Origin: SAR92 bacterium BACL16 MAG-120619-bin48
Lineage (GTDB): Bacteria; Pseudomonadota; Gammaproteobacteria; Pseudomonadales; Porticoccaceae
Length of the DNA: 64,000 nt
Direction of reading: 5' to 3'
Assembly (NCBI GenBank): GCA_001438605.1
Contig: LIDE01000016.1
Location: 1 to 64,000 of the forward strand
Position 1 is the stretch's first letter. The number at the start of each line of letters is the position of its first letter. This document shows, one piece after another, positions 1 through 10,009 of the stretch. The notes under the pieces were generated by a model. The model saw only the letters and a list, made by a program, of their open reading frames with translations. It did not search any database and was not told the DNA's origin. The translations under genes and the position numbers were made by a program.

Positions 1-71
1 AGGGCAGACAAATAACCTGTTGGGCTGCACGAAGAGACGTGTAGCCTATCGCGGCAAACTGGGGACAGACC

Positions 72-698
72 ATGCGTGGAAAATTTATCACCATCGAGGG
101 TACTGAAGGCGTGGGAAAAACCACAAATATTCAGTTTATCCAGTCTTGGATGGATAAACACAAGCTTGCCTACGCCACCACCCGCGAGCCTGGGGGCACG
201 CCCCTCGCCGAGCAGATCCGCGAGCTGCTGCTGAGCCCGAGAGAGGAATCTGTCAGCAATAGCGCCGAGCTATTGATGGTCTTTGCCGCGCGTGCGCAAC
301 ATATTTATCAAGTTATCGAGCCTTCACTGAGCGAAGGGGCATGGGTGCTGTGCGATCGATTTACCGATGCTACCTACGCCTACCAGGGCGCTGGGCGACT
401 TATGGATACTGGCTTGATTGCCGAACTTGAAATGATGGTGCAGGGCAGTCTGCGGCCTGATTTAACCTTGATTTTGGATATTCCCGTACAAATCGGTCTC
501 AAGCGCGCGGGCGAGCGCAGCACACCGGATCGATTTGAACTTGAACAGGTCGAGTTTTTCGAGCGGGTGCGCAGTCAATATTTACAAATTGCTAAGGACA
601 ACCCCCAGCGCTGTGTAGTAATCGACGCCTCAAAGCCATTGGAAGCCGTCCAAGCTCAGATTGGTGCCGCATTAGAGCGCTTCTTGGAGTCGATTTAA
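72..698 (+). CDS. tmk: Thymidylate kinase
   Basis: FITIEGTEGVGKTTN P-loop, TREPGGTPLAEQIR, DRFTDATYAYQG; followed by holB. Confidence 0.97.
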   Translation: MRGKFITIEGTEGVGKTTNIQFIQSWMDKHKLAYATTREPGGTPLAEQIRELLLSPREESVSNSAELLMVFAARAQHIYQVIEPSLSEGAWVLCDRFTDATYAYQGAGRLMDTGLIAELEMMVQGSLRPDLTLILDIPVQIGLKRAGERSTPDRFELEQVEFFERVRSQYLQIAKDNPQRCVVIDASKPLEAVQAQIGAALERFLESI

Positions 699-1630
699 TG
701 TCTGCGATACCTCTTCCGTGGCAGAGCGACGTTTGGGACGGCCTAAATCGTCGCATGGAGCAGGGCCGCATGGCCCACGCACTGTTAATTAGCGGCGACA
801 GTGGCATTGGCAAAATGCGCTTAGCCGAGGCCTTGGCCCAGCGGCTAATCTGCTCTGCAGAGATGATTCGATACGCCTGCGGCGCCTGCAAAGCCTGCCG
901 TCTGTTGGCTGCGGGTAATCATCCAGATATCCGCGTTCTCCAGCCTGAAGAGCCGGGCAAACCGATTAAAATCGATCAAGTGCGTGAGCTCTGCGATTCG
1001 TTGACCAAAACCTCACAGCAGGGTGGTTGGAAAGTCGCCGTGATTGCGCCGGCAGAAGCAATGAATATCAGCGCCACTAACGCTCTACTGAAAAATCTTG
1101 AGGAACCGCAGGCCAATACCCTGCTGATATTGGTTAGCCATCGTCCCAGTCAACTGTCTGCAACAATTCGCAGCCGCTGCCAAAAGATTACGCTACCGAT
1201 CCCGAATACAGCGGAGGCGCTCGAGTGGCTCGCCGGAGTGTGTGGCGACCCAGTGGCCGCAGCTCGCGTTTTACCGCTTGCGGGCGGCAAGCCACTGTTG
1301 GCCCTGAACTATTTGCAAAGTGATAGCTTGGCAATTCGTCAGGACTTCGAACAACTCGCCGAGCATGTTCGCTGCGGCGATCTATCGACACTAGCGGCGG
1401 CACAGCAGTGTCAGAAACTCGATAGCGGCCTTGCCATCGACTGGTTCAGTAGTTACGTGCATCGCTTGGCTACCACCGATCTTGCCGACAAGCCCAACCG
1501 CGCGCTGTTTGATTTTGCTGACAAGCTGCTGCGAGCCCGAGGATGGGTAGCCAGCGGCAGCAATCCAAATGCGCAGTTGCTGTGGGAGGAGCTGTTTATG
1601 GATTGGGCGTTGGTCTTTACGCGCCGTTAA
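698..1630 (+). CDS. holB: DNA polymerase III subunit delta'
   Basis: AHALLISGDSGIGKMRLAEALAQ, CGACKACRLLAAGNHPD, ATNALLKNLEEP; start overlaps tmk stop. Confidence 0.95.
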   Translation: MSAIPLPWQSDVWDGLNRRMEQGRMAHALLISGDSGIGKMRLAEALAQRLICSAEMIRYACGACKACRLLAAGNHPDIRVLQPEEPGKPIKIDQVRELCDSLTKTSQQGGWKVAVIAPAEAMNISATNALLKNLEEPQANTLLILVSHRPSQLSATIRSRCQKITLPIPNTAEALEWLAGVCGDPVAAARVLPLAGGKPLLALNYLQSDSLAIRQDFEQLAEHVRCGDLSTLAAAQQCQKLDSGLAIDWFSSYVHRLATTDLADKPNRALFDFADKLLRARGWVASGSNPNAQLLWEELFMDWALVFTRR

Positions 1631-1688
1631 CCCTTGTCAGGGAAAGTTTCGTGCTAAGCTGAATAGAACAACACAGGGAGAGTAGGTT

Positions 1689-2033
1689 ATGTTTAAAGGT
1701 GGTAAAAGCGGTATTTTGGCGATAGAGATCAACGATGAAAATACGCTTTATCAACACTATATGTCATTTGTTCAGGGGGGCGGGTTGTTCGTTCCCACGA
1801 AAAAGACCTACGATTTAGGCGACGAACTGTTTTTTCTCTTGAGTATCTATTTACGGCCCGACCCTATCCCCATGACTGGAAAAGTTGTCTGGGTTGCCCA
1901 CAAAGGTTCAGGCAGTGCCAAAAAAGAGGGTGTCGGTGTCCAACTAAGCGAAGAATACGCCGATTTGAAAGTTGATATTGAACAGGCTTTAACCGGTACG
2001 TTACACTCTCACAAGCCTACCTTGACTATGTAG
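1689..2033 (+). CDS. pilZ: PilZ domain protein (type IV pilus assembly PilZ-like)
   Basis: GGLFVPTKKTYDLGDELFFLLSIYLRPDPIPMTGKVVWV; synteny holB-pilZ-tatD. Confidence 0.88.
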   Translation: MFKGGKSGILAIEINDENTLYQHYMSFVQGGGLFVPTKKTYDLGDELFFLLSIYLRPDPIPMTGKVVWVAHKGSGSAKKEGVGVQLSEEYADLKVDIEQALTGTLHSHKPTLTM

Positions 2034-2063
2034 CCATTATTCCTAGAAAAGACGAAATAACCT

Positions 2064-2840
2064 ATGCTGGTAGATTCCCACTGCCACCTCGATCATTTAG
2101 ATTTAGGTCATCGAGACGGCGGACTTAACGCTGTTTTAGCGGCGGCCCGCGCCCGTGGTGTCACCCAGTTTTTAACCGTTGCCGTCGATATCCCTTCCTC
2201 CCGCGCGCTTATTGAATTAACCGCAGCGCACGACAACGTCTATTCCTCTGTGGGTGCACACCCCCTGCAAAAGGTCGCGCAGGCTGTTCCGCTTGTTGAA
2301 GAACTTGTGGCACTTGCAGACAACCCAAAGGTTGTGGCCATTGGCGAGTCGGGATTGGACAATTTTTACAGCAGCGACACCATCGACTGGCAACGTGAAA
2401 GTTTTATCAACCATTTAAAAGCCAGCCAGCAGGCGAAAAAGCCTATCATTGTGCATACCCGTGACGCCCGCGAAGAAACCATTGCCTTGCTACGAGAACA
2501 CAGTTTAAGCGAAGCAGGAGTGTTGCACTGTTTTACCGAGAGCTGGGAGATGGCGCAGAGCGCCCTCGAGCTTGGGTTTTATATTTCGTTTTCCGGGATT
2601 GTCACCTTTGCCAACGCCAAAGAGCTTCGCGATGTTGCCAGCAAAGTGCCACTTGATCGAATCTTGGTGGAAACGGATTCACCCTGGCTTGCGCCAGTGC
2701 CGCACCGTGGCAAACAGAATGAACCACAGTACGTGCGGGAAGTTGCGCAGTGTATCGCTGACTTACGAGGCATCAGTTTGGACGCGTTAGCCGAGGCAAC
2801 CACAGACAACTTTCATCGACTTTTCAATATTCCACGTTAA
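2064..2840 (+). CDS. TatD family hydrolase
   Basis: MLVDSHCHLDHLDL, GVHP-type motif GAHPLQ, ETDSPWLAPVPHRGKQNEP. Confidence 0.93.
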   Translation: MLVDSHCHLDHLDLGHRDGGLNAVLAAARARGVTQFLTVAVDIPSSRALIELTAAHDNVYSSVGAHPLQKVAQAVPLVEELVALADNPKVVAIGESGLDNFYSSDTIDWQRESFINHLKASQQAKKPIIVHTRDAREETIALLREHSLSEAGVLHCFTESWEMAQSALELGFYISFSGIVTFANAKELRDVASKVPLDRILVETDSPWLAPVPHRGKQNEPQYVREVAQCIADLRGISLDALAEATTDNFHRLFNIPR

Positions 2841-2866
2841 AACTATCAGGATAGAGACGCAGCGTT

Positions 2867-3535
2867 ATGTCACAGCACACAGAGAACACAGCCCCAGTAT
2901 CCAACTTTATTATCCGTACCTTTCCTGTCGGGCCGCTGCAGTGCAATTGCTCGGTGATTGGCGATCGTCTCAGTGGAAAAGCGCTGGTCGTCGATCCCGG
3001 TGGTGATGCCGACAAGATTCTTGCGTTGCTTAAAGAACTCAATTTGCGTGTGGTCGCCATAATTCACACCCACGCCCATCTCGATCATATTCTCGCCTCA
3101 GGTGAAATCAAAAAAGCCACCGGCGCACCGATTTATTTGCACAAAGGCGACCAATTTCTCTGGGACATGGTTGAAGAGCAATGTATCCGCTTTGGTGTAC
3201 CGAAAGTGACATTGCCAGACCCCGACCACCATATCCAAGACGATCAAGCCTTCGACTGCTGTGGCGCCGTGGCACTGCACACCCCAGGGCATACTCCCGG
3301 ATCGGTGAGCTTCTGGTTTGAGGAATACAAAACCTTAATTGCCGGCGACACGCTATTTCGCGGCAGTATCGGCCGCACAGACCTACCCGGCGGTAATTTC
3401 GAGCAAATCAAGCAGTCCATTGGTCAGCGCATCTACAGTCTCGACAATGATGCAGTCGTTATAACAGGCCATGGCCCCAGCACTATTATTGGTGTTGAAA
3501 AGCAGACCAACAGTTTCGTTCGTGGCGCCCTGTAA
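2867..3535 (+). CDS. MBL-fold metallo-hydrolase (glyoxalase II-like)
   Basis: THAHLDHILA metal-binding motif, HTPGHTPGSVSF, GDTLFRGSIGRTDLPGG. Confidence 0.9.
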   Translation: MSQHTENTAPVSNFIIRTFPVGPLQCNCSVIGDRLSGKALVVDPGGDADKILALLKELNLRVVAIIHTHAHLDHILASGEIKKATGAPIYLHKGDQFLWDMVEEQCIRFGVPKVTLPDPDHHIQDDQAFDCCGAVALHTPGHTPGSVSFWFEEYKTLIAGDTLFRGSIGRTDLPGGNFEQIKQSIGQRIYSLDNDAVVITGHGPSTIIGVEKQTNSFVRGAL

Positions 3536-3569
3536 AAGCGGCGCTATTAGTCATTACTAGGATAATCCT

Positions 3570-4190
3570 ATGAAACAACAATTGATCACCATGCTCGAAC
3601 TTCAGAGCGACATGAATACCAAGGTCCATGCCAATTGGCAGCAGCAGAATTTTCCTTGGTATCGTGCGATTTGGGTCGAGTGCGCAGAGTTGCTTGATCA
3701 CTACGGTTGGAAGTGGTGGAAAAAACAGACACCCGATATTGGCCAGATTGCTCTAGAACTCGTCGATATATGGCATTTCGGTCTTAGTCTGCTGCTGCTC
3801 AAAGGCGATTCACCGGACACCATTGCCGACCATGTTATCGATGCCTTCAGCGCACCCCACACGAATGGCGACTTTCGTCTTGATCTGGAAGACTTCACAC
3901 ACCACACCCTTGCCAGTAAAAGCTTTGAAGTAGTGCGCTTTGCCAAATTAATGAAAGGCATTGATATGGATTTCGAGCAGCTCTATGTCGGTTATGTAGG
4001 CAAAAATGTGCTTAACTTTTTTCGCCAAGACCACGGATATCAGGATGGAAGCTACCACAAGCAGTGGGGTGGCAAAGAGGATAACGAGCACTTGGTCGAA
4101 ATTGTCGCTCAGTTGGACACCTCAGCCAGTGACTTTAAGGACAAATTGTACGAGCGCATGCTAGCCACCTACAAAGACCTCTGCCAATAA
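3570..4190 (+). CDS. dUTP diphosphatase (dimeric, all-alpha NTP-PPase type)
   Basis: YRAIWVECAELLDHYGWKWWKKQTPDIGQIALELVDIWHF. Confidence 0.85.
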   Translation: MKQQLITMLELQSDMNTKVHANWQQQNFPWYRAIWVECAELLDHYGWKWWKKQTPDIGQIALELVDIWHFGLSLLLLKGDSPDTIADHVIDAFSAPHTNGDFRLDLEDFTHHTLASKSFEVVRFAKLMKGIDMDFEQLYVGYVGKNVLNFFRQDHGYQDGSYHKQWGGKEDNEHLVEIVAQLDTSASDFKDKLYERMLATYKDLCQ

Positions 4191-4345
4191 GCTCCGCGCG
4201 CAGCAGCGGGGCATAGCGACAACAAATTGCGGGCATTTGACCAGCGAGGATGCATTTTTTTTAGGCATCCTTATAATGGCGCCCCTAACTTGCAGTAAAC
4301 CAGTTGTGCAACCAAGACTAACGTTAACCTCCACGGAGAAATACC

Positions 4346-5326
4346 TTGAAATCACCCGTTCGCGTCACAGTTACAGGGGCCGCAGGCCAAATTAGCTATT
4401 CTCTTTTATTCCGTATTGCTGCGGGTGAAATGCTTGGTTCAGACCAGCCGGTTATTCTGCAAATGCTTGAAATCACCCCCGCACTTGAAGCGTTGAAAGG
4501 CGTGGCGATGGAATTGGAAGATTGTGCATTTCCAACCCTAGCAGGCATGGTGTGCACCGACGACCCAGCAGTTGCCTTTAAAGACTCAGACTACGCACTG
4601 CTAGTTGGCGCGCGTCCACGTGGCCCCGGTATGGAACGCAAAGATCTGCTCGAAGCGAACGCAGCCATTTTCTCGGTACAGGGTAAAGCGATAAACGATC
4701 ACGCTGCCAAGCATATTAAAGTGTTGGTCGTAGGCAACCCCGCCAACACCAACTCACTGATTGCGCAGCGCAATGCGCCAAATATTGACCCGCGCCAGTT
4801 CACAGCGATGACACGTCTCGACCACAATCGCGCACTCAGCCAGTTGGCCAACAAGACCGGTAAAACCATCAATGATGTTACCCACATGACGATTTGGGGC
4901 AACCACTCTGCGACTCAGTATCCGGATATCCACCACGCAAAAGTGAATGGCGCAGCGGCCATCGATATGGTTGATCAAGCGTGGTACGAGAGCGATTTTA
5001 TTCCTGTTGTTCAGCAGCGCGGCGCAGCGATTATTAAAGCGCGCGGCGCATCGAGTGCTGCTTCTGCAGCTAACGCCGCAATTGGCCACATGCGCAGCTG
5101 GGCACTGGGTACTGCCGAGGGTGATTGGGTAAGTATGGGTGTCTACAGTGACGGCAGCTACGGCATTGCCAAAGGCTTGATCTACTCTTTCCCTTGCGTC
5201 TGTAAAAATGGCGACTGGGAAATTGTTCAAGGTCTTGAAATTAATGCCTTCTCCCGCGCCAAGATGACCGCGACAGAGCAAGAGTTGGCCGAAGAGCGCG
5301 ATGCAGTGAAGCATCTGCTGCCCTAA
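4346..5326 (+). CDS. mdh: Malate dehydrogenase
   Basis: [50 protein letters not shown]. Confidence 0.97.
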   Translation: MKSPVRVTVTGAAGQISYSLLFRIAAGEMLGSDQPVILQMLEITPALEALKGVAMELEDCAFPTLAGMVCTDDPAVAFKDSDYALLVGARPRGPGMERKDLLEANAAIFSVQGKAINDHAAKHIKVLVVGNPANTNSLIAQRNAPNIDPRQFTAMTRLDHNRALSQLANKTGKTINDVTHMTIWGNHSATQYPDIHHAKVNGAAAIDMVDQAWYESDFIPVVQQRGAAIIKARGASSAASAANAAIGHMRSWALGTAEGDWVSMGVYSDGSYGIAKGLIYSFPCVCKNGDWEIVQGLEINAFSRAKMTATEQELAEERDAVKHLLP

Positions 5327-5346
5327 GCTTTTAAAAGGTAATAATA

Positions 5347-5384
5347 AAACCGCCGATGAATTGATTCATCGGCGGTTTTTTTTG
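5347..5384 (+). terminator. Rho-independent terminator after mdh
   Basis: AAACCGCCGATGAA-ttga-TTCATCGGCGGTTTTTTTT hairpin plus T-tract. Confidence 0.9.
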
Positions 5385-5482
5385 CTTAATTTTCCCGCTA
5401 GCCGCCGCTTTCACTGGTTGCCGCCGCCAATAATTTGCTACAGTAGCCCACCTGAATTTAACCGTCCGTTAAGGAGTTTTTT

Positions 5483-5956
5483 GTGGCATTTGCTGAAGTT
5501 GGTACTACCGCCTTTGATTTTTCACTGAGCAATCAACGGGGTGAAAAGGTCAGCCTGAAGGATTTTCGAGGCGCGAAAAATGTCGTTCTCTATTTTTACC
5601 CGCAAGCGATGACTCCTGGTTGCACAGTGCAAGCCTGCGGTATTCGCGATAGCAAAGCCGCCTTTGACGCGGCGGACACTGTTGTACTGGCCGTGAGCCC
5701 AGACCCCGTGGCAAAACTGGTGAGATTCGAAGACAAACAGGAACTCAATTTTACCCTCTTGTCCGACGAAGACCACAGCGTTATTGAGCAGTATGGCGCA
5801 TGGGACATGAAGAAATTTATGGGTCGTGAATATATGGGCGTGTTGCGGTCGACCTTTATTATCGGCAAAGATGGCGTGATTAAGCATGTCATGGACAAGG
5901 TGAAGACAAAAACGCACCACCAAGACGCCCTCGACTGGATCAATGCCAACCTATAA
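5483..5956 (+). CDS. bcp: Peroxiredoxin (Bcp/PrxQ family)
   Basis: YFYPQAMTPGCTVQACGIRD, SDEDHSVIEQYGAW; TTG/GTG start region with RBS AAGGAG. Confidence 0.92.
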   Translation: MAFAEVGTTAFDFSLSNQRGEKVSLKDFRGAKNVVLYFYPQAMTPGCTVQACGIRDSKAAFDAADTVVLAVSPDPVAKLVRFEDKQELNFTLLSDEDHSVIEQYGAWDMKKFMGREYMGVLRSTFIIGKDGVIKHVMDKVKTKTHHQDALDWINANL

Positions 5957-6020
5957 AGTTTTAGTAAGCTAATGCCGCTGGTCAGCAGCGGCCCAATCAA
6001 TCTAATGTCAAGGATCAAAT

Positions 6021-6350
6021 ATGTTTTTTATCTCTAGTGCACAGGCCCAAACAACAGCAGCCGCGGGTGACCCAGGACTGATGAGTTCTTTGATTATGTT
6101 TGGCGGTCTGTTTATTTTTATGTACTTATTTATTATTCGCCCACAGCGCAAGCGTCAGAAGGAACACACCAACTTGCTAAGCAATCTCAGCAAGGGTGAT
6201 GAAGTGACGATGACCAGCGGTATTTTGGGCAAGGTCACTAAAATTGAAGGCGACTACTTGGTGCTTGAAGTGAACGACAAACTCGAACTGAAGTTCCAGA
6301 AAAATGCCGTTCACGCCGTGTTGCCAAAGGGCACCATTAAAGCAATTTAA
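6021..6350 (+). CDS. yajC: Preprotein translocase subunit YajC
   Basis: MFGGLFIFMYLFIIRPQRKRQKEH, KGDEVTMTSGILGKV. Confidence 0.95.
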   Translation: MFFISSAQAQTTAAAGDPGLMSSLIMFGGLFIFMYLFIIRPQRKRQKEHTNLLSNLSKGDEVTMTSGILGKVTKIEGDYLVLEVNDKLELKFQKNAVHAVLPKGTIKAI

Positions 6351-6407
6351 CGACCAAAACTACGTAGCGGGCGCTGCTGTGCAGATGCCCGCTATCGATA
6401 CCCGCGA

Positions 6408-7397
6408 ATGATTGCTTATCCCGAAAAATTGAGTCTCGCCCAAACGCCGACGCCGTTTTACCCACTCGAACGCCTGTCTGCGTTACTCGGCGGGCCGCGC
6501 ATTTGGATTAAGCGCGACGATTTAACCGGCGCCGCAACCACCGGCAACAAGGTTCGCAAACTTGAGTTTTTGTTTGCTGACGCGCTGGCCCAAGGGTGCG
6601 ATACCATCATTACCTCGGGTGGGGTGCAGTCCAACCATTGCCGCGCTGTTGCGCTGCTGGGCGCTCAGCTCGGTCTCAAAGTGCATTTACTCTTGCGCTC
6701 GGATAGTCAGCCACTGCCGATCGGCAATCTGCTTCTCGACCAACTTGCCGGAGCCACCATCAGCCACTACAGCGTGAGTGAGTTTAAAGCGCTTGATCGG
6801 CTCTTTGAGTATTGGCAAAACCATTACCGAGGGCAGGGTAGTCGCGCTTATGCGATCCCAACCGGCGGCAGTAATGGCGTTGGCATGTGGGGTTACATTG
6901 CGGCGGCCGAAGAGCTTGGCAATGATTTTACCCGTGCGGGCATTTGTCCTCAGGCTATTGTCCACGCTACCGGATCCGGTGGCACTCAGGCAGGTCTAAC
7001 ACTCGGCTGTCACGTGCATAAGATAGAGACATCGGTCAAAGCCTATGCGGTCTGCGACGATATTGCCTATTTTCAGCACAAAGTTCTGGCCGATTTACAG
7101 GACTGGCAAGCACGCTATCCCTCGCAAATTGACATCAACAGCCTTGTTATCGACACCTGTGACGACTATGTTGGCCCTGCGTACGGTAAGGCTGGCCCAG
7201 AAATTTTTGCTTTGATTAAACAAGTTGCCGCCATGGAAGGGCTCTTGCTCGACCCTGTTTACACCGGTAAAGCGTTTTACGGAATGTGTGAAGATATTAA
7301 AAAAGGAAAGTATTCCCAGCAGGAAGGGGATATTGTCTTCCTCCATACGGGTGGACTGTTTGGTTTGTTCGCCCAGCAGCAGTATCTTGGTTACTAA
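6408..7397 (+). CDS. D-cysteine desulfhydrase / 1-aminocyclopropane-1-carboxylate deaminase family PLP enzyme
   Basis: GGPRIWIKRDDLTGAATTGNKVRKLEFLFADAL, ITSGGVQSNHCRA, PTGGSNGVG, LHTGGLFGLF. Confidence 0.88.
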   Translation: MIAYPEKLSLAQTPTPFYPLERLSALLGGPRIWIKRDDLTGAATTGNKVRKLEFLFADALAQGCDTIITSGGVQSNHCRAVALLGAQLGLKVHLLLRSDSQPLPIGNLLLDQLAGATISHYSVSEFKALDRLFEYWQNHYRGQGSRAYAIPTGGSNGVGMWGYIAAAEELGNDFTRAGICPQAIVHATGSGGTQAGLTLGCHVHKIETSVKAYAVCDDIAYFQHKVLADLQDWQARYPSQIDINSLVIDTCDDYVGPAYGKAGPEIFALIKQVAAMEGLLLDPVYTGKAFYGMCEDIKKGKYSQQEGDIVFLHTGGLFGLFAQQQYLGY

Positions 7398-7442
7398 ATA
7401 AGGCCTTTGTCAGAGCCTATAACAATAAGAAAAGGGGCAGTT

Positions 7443-8786
7443 ATGTTCGAACAAATCGTCGATACGATAAATGGGTTTGTCTGGGGGCCAGTTATGCTGA
7501 TTCTCCTTTTGGGCACAGGTATTTACCTGAGCATCGGCCTAAAAGGGATGACAATTGTTCGCATTCCCTATGCGTTTAAACAACTTTTCAAGGGTCGTAA
7601 AAGCAGTGGTGAGGGTGAAATTAGCCCCTTCAATGCATTGATGACGGCGCTGTCATCAACGGTCGGTATGGGTAATATTGCCGGTGTGGCGACTGCCGTC
7701 GGTATCGGTGGACCTGGCGCGCTGTTCTGGATGTGGTGCACAGCATTGGTAGGTCTGGCAACGAAGTATGCGGAGGCAGTGCTGGCGGTCAACTTTCGCG
7801 AGACTGATAAGCTGGGCAACAAAGTGGGCGGGCCGATGTATTACATCAAAAATGGCTTGGGCGCACAGTGGAAATGGCTTGGCGGCATGTTCGCATTGTT
7901 TGGGGCATTGGCAGGTTTTGGCTTGGCCAACACAGTTCAGTCCAATGCTGTCTCTCAGGTGCTCGAGGGCGACTTTAATGTTCCCACCTTAGTTAGTGGT
8001 TTGGTGATGTCAGGATTAGTTGCGATTGTTTTAATCGGTGGAATTAAGCGCATCGCCGATGTCGCTAGCAAGCTCGTGCCGCTAATGACCATCATCTATA
8101 TTGGCTCAACCCTGACGATTCTTTTTATGAACGCCGCTGAGTTGCCCGCTGCCGTGGTACTAATCGTCGATAGCGCATTCAACGGCACGGCTGCAACAGG
8201 CGGTTTTGCCGGTGCTGCTGTCATGCTGGCACTGCGCATGGGTGTGGCGCGGGGTATCTTTTCCAATGAAGCTGGCCTCGGCTCTGCGCCGATAGCCCAC
8301 GCCGCTGCCGCGACCAATAGCCCGGTGCGACAGGGCACGATTGCGATGCTTGGGACGTTCATCGACACCCTTGTTATCTGCACCATGACGGGTCTTGTTC
8401 TGGTTGTCACCGGTGTGTGGAGTGGCGAGCCGCAGGGCGCCGCCATGACGCTCTCTGCGTTTAAAGCACAATTGCCTTTCGGTGAGGTGATACTGTCCGT
8501 CTGTATCGTTCTTTTTGCCTTCAGCACTATGTTGGGGTGGAGCTACTACGGCGAGCGCTGTGCTGAGTTTTTGGCAGGCCCACGTATCATTCTGCCGTTC
8601 AGAGTGCTCTGGATTATCGGTATATTTGTTGGAACACAAATGAGTCTGGATCTAGTTTGGAAAATGTCCGATGCTCTGAATGGCTTGATGGCCATACCGA
8701 ATTTGATTGCACTCGTGCTGCTGGCACCCGTGGTATTTCGTTTGACGCGTGAATACTTCGCGCAAGAAGAGGAAAATGCTGAGTAA
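7443..8786 (+). CDS. Alanine/glycine:cation symporter (AGCS family)
   Basis: Start taken at MFEQIVDTINGFVWGP; ISPFNALMTALSSTVGMGNIAGVATAVGIGGPGALFWMW, GIFSNEAGLGSAPIAHAAA. Confidence 0.93.
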   Translation: MFEQIVDTINGFVWGPVMLILLLGTGIYLSIGLKGMTIVRIPYAFKQLFKGRKSSGEGEISPFNALMTALSSTVGMGNIAGVATAVGIGGPGALFWMWCTALVGLATKYAEAVLAVNFRETDKLGNKVGGPMYYIKNGLGAQWKWLGGMFALFGALAGFGLANTVQSNAVSQVLEGDFNVPTLVSGLVMSGLVAIVLIGGIKRIADVASKLVPLMTIIYIGSTLTILFMNAAELPAAVVLIVDSAFNGTAATGGFAGAAVMLALRMGVARGIFSNEAGLGSAPIAHAAAATNSPVRQGTIAMLGTFIDTLVICTMTGLVLVVTGVWSGEPQGAAMTLSAFKAQLPFGEVILSVCIVLFAFSTMLGWSYYGERCAEFLAGPRIILPFRVLWIIGIFVGTQMSLDLVWKMSDALNGLMAIPNLIALVLLAPVVFRLTREYFAQEEENAE

Positions 8787-8801
8787 TCTCGGCAATTGAT
8801 T

Positions 8802-9710
8802 ATGACTGACTCAAACGGGCCAAAACTGGTTATCGCTATCTCTTCGACCGCGCTGTTCGATATGCGTGAGAGCCACAACATCTATGAAACAGAGGGTGTT
8901 GCGGCTTACTCCAAGTATCAACGGGAGCACGAGGACGATATCTTGCAGCCAGGTGAAGCCTATCCACTGGTAACAAAGCTGCTGCGCATTAACGAAAAGC
9001 TCGGTGGCAGCCCGCGGGTAGAGGTAATTTTGCTGTCGCGCAACTCCGCCGACACAGGTCTGCGGGTGTTTAATTCGATCGCACATCACGGGTTAAATAT
9101 TACTCGGGCGGCTTTTTCTGGGGGTAAATCTCCGTATCGTTACGTCTCGGCGTTTGCCTGCCATCTTTTCCTCTCCACTAATGCTCAGGACGTTCGCAGC
9201 GCTTTGGATAGCGGTATGGCTGCGGCTACGCTGATACCCTCACAGAAAGGCCCAAGCTCGTCAGATGAGCTGCGTTTCGCCTTTGACGGTGACGCAGTAC
9301 TGTTTTCAGATGCCTCTGAGCGAATTTTTAAAGAGCGTGGCTTGGACGCCTTTACTGCCAACGAAAAAGCCTCGGCGCGCGAGCCTCTGCACCCTGGCCC
9401 GTTCAAGAACTTTCTGCAAACGTTGCACAGCTTGCAGGCAGAGTTCCCAATTGACGAGTGTCCCATACGCACTGCGCTTGTCACGGCTAGAGCCGCACCG
9501 GCCCATGAGCGCGTCGTGCGAACCTTGCGTGAGTGGAATATTCGTATTGATGAGAGCTTGTTTTTAGGCGGGCTGAGCAAAGGTGACTTTCTAAAGTCAT
9601 TTGGTGCCGATGTATTTTTTGATGATCAGCAGATTCACTGCACATCGGCCAGTGAGCACGTTGCAACGGGGCATGTCCCCCACGGCGTCGCCAACGAGAT
9701 AAAAAGTTAA
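8802..9710 (+). CDS. Cytosolic-type 5'-nucleotidase
   Basis: LVIAISSTALFDMRESHNIYETEGVAAYSKYQ, FDGDAVLFSDASERIF, FDDQQIHC; start 8796 or 8802. Confidence 0.8.
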   Translation: MTDSNGPKLVIAISSTALFDMRESHNIYETEGVAAYSKYQREHEDDILQPGEAYPLVTKLLRINEKLGGSPRVEVILLSRNSADTGLRVFNSIAHHGLNITRAAFSGGKSPYRYVSAFACHLFLSTNAQDVRSALDSGMAAATLIPSQKGPSSSDELRFAFDGDAVLFSDASERIFKERGLDAFTANEKASAREPLHPGPFKNFLQTLHSLQAEFPIDECPIRTALVTARAAPAHERVVRTLREWNIRIDESLFLGGLSKGDFLKSFGADVFFDDQQIHCTSASEHVATGHVPHGVANEIKS

Positions 9711-9723
9711 GTAGGGCGCAATA

Positions 9724-9975
9724 ATGGCTGTGATGCGCTCAAGAAAATACGCGCAATATTCTGATGGGGACATTTTAAGGCTTTATGCCAGCGACCCCGT
9801 TGGCGAAGATCTGCACTTCCTAAGCATTGAGATTGAGCAGCGCAATTTAAGTGCGCAAGCAGAAAACAGCTTAAAAGCGGCACGTAAAAAAAACCGCCAC
9901 TCGCTGCTTTACTACCTGTTTTACGTAGCGATGGCGCTCTTTTTTATAGCGCGCTTTGGCAGCGATTACCTTTAG
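9724..9975 (+). CDS. Small hypothetical protein with C-terminal transmembrane segment
   Basis: 83 aa ORF, C-terminal SLLYYLFYVAMALFFIARF; directly follows nucleotidase gene. Confidence 0.6.
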   Translation: MAVMRSRKYAQYSDGDILRLYASDPVGEDLHFLSIEIEQRNLSAQAENSLKAARKKNRHSLLYYLFYVAMALFFIARFGSDYL

Positions 9976-10009
9976 CGCATCAAGCAGCCCTTTTTAACAC
10001 AGGGCGAAC

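Noticed and set aside
4754-5314. 186-aa minus-strand ORF opposite mdh
   Set aside because: Fully antisense to a well-conserved mdh; Cys/Arg-rich composition typical of a shadow ORF.
8096-8639. 143- and 159-aa minus-strand ORFs opposite the AGCS symporter
   Set aside because: Antisense to a clear membrane transporter; no start context or family match.
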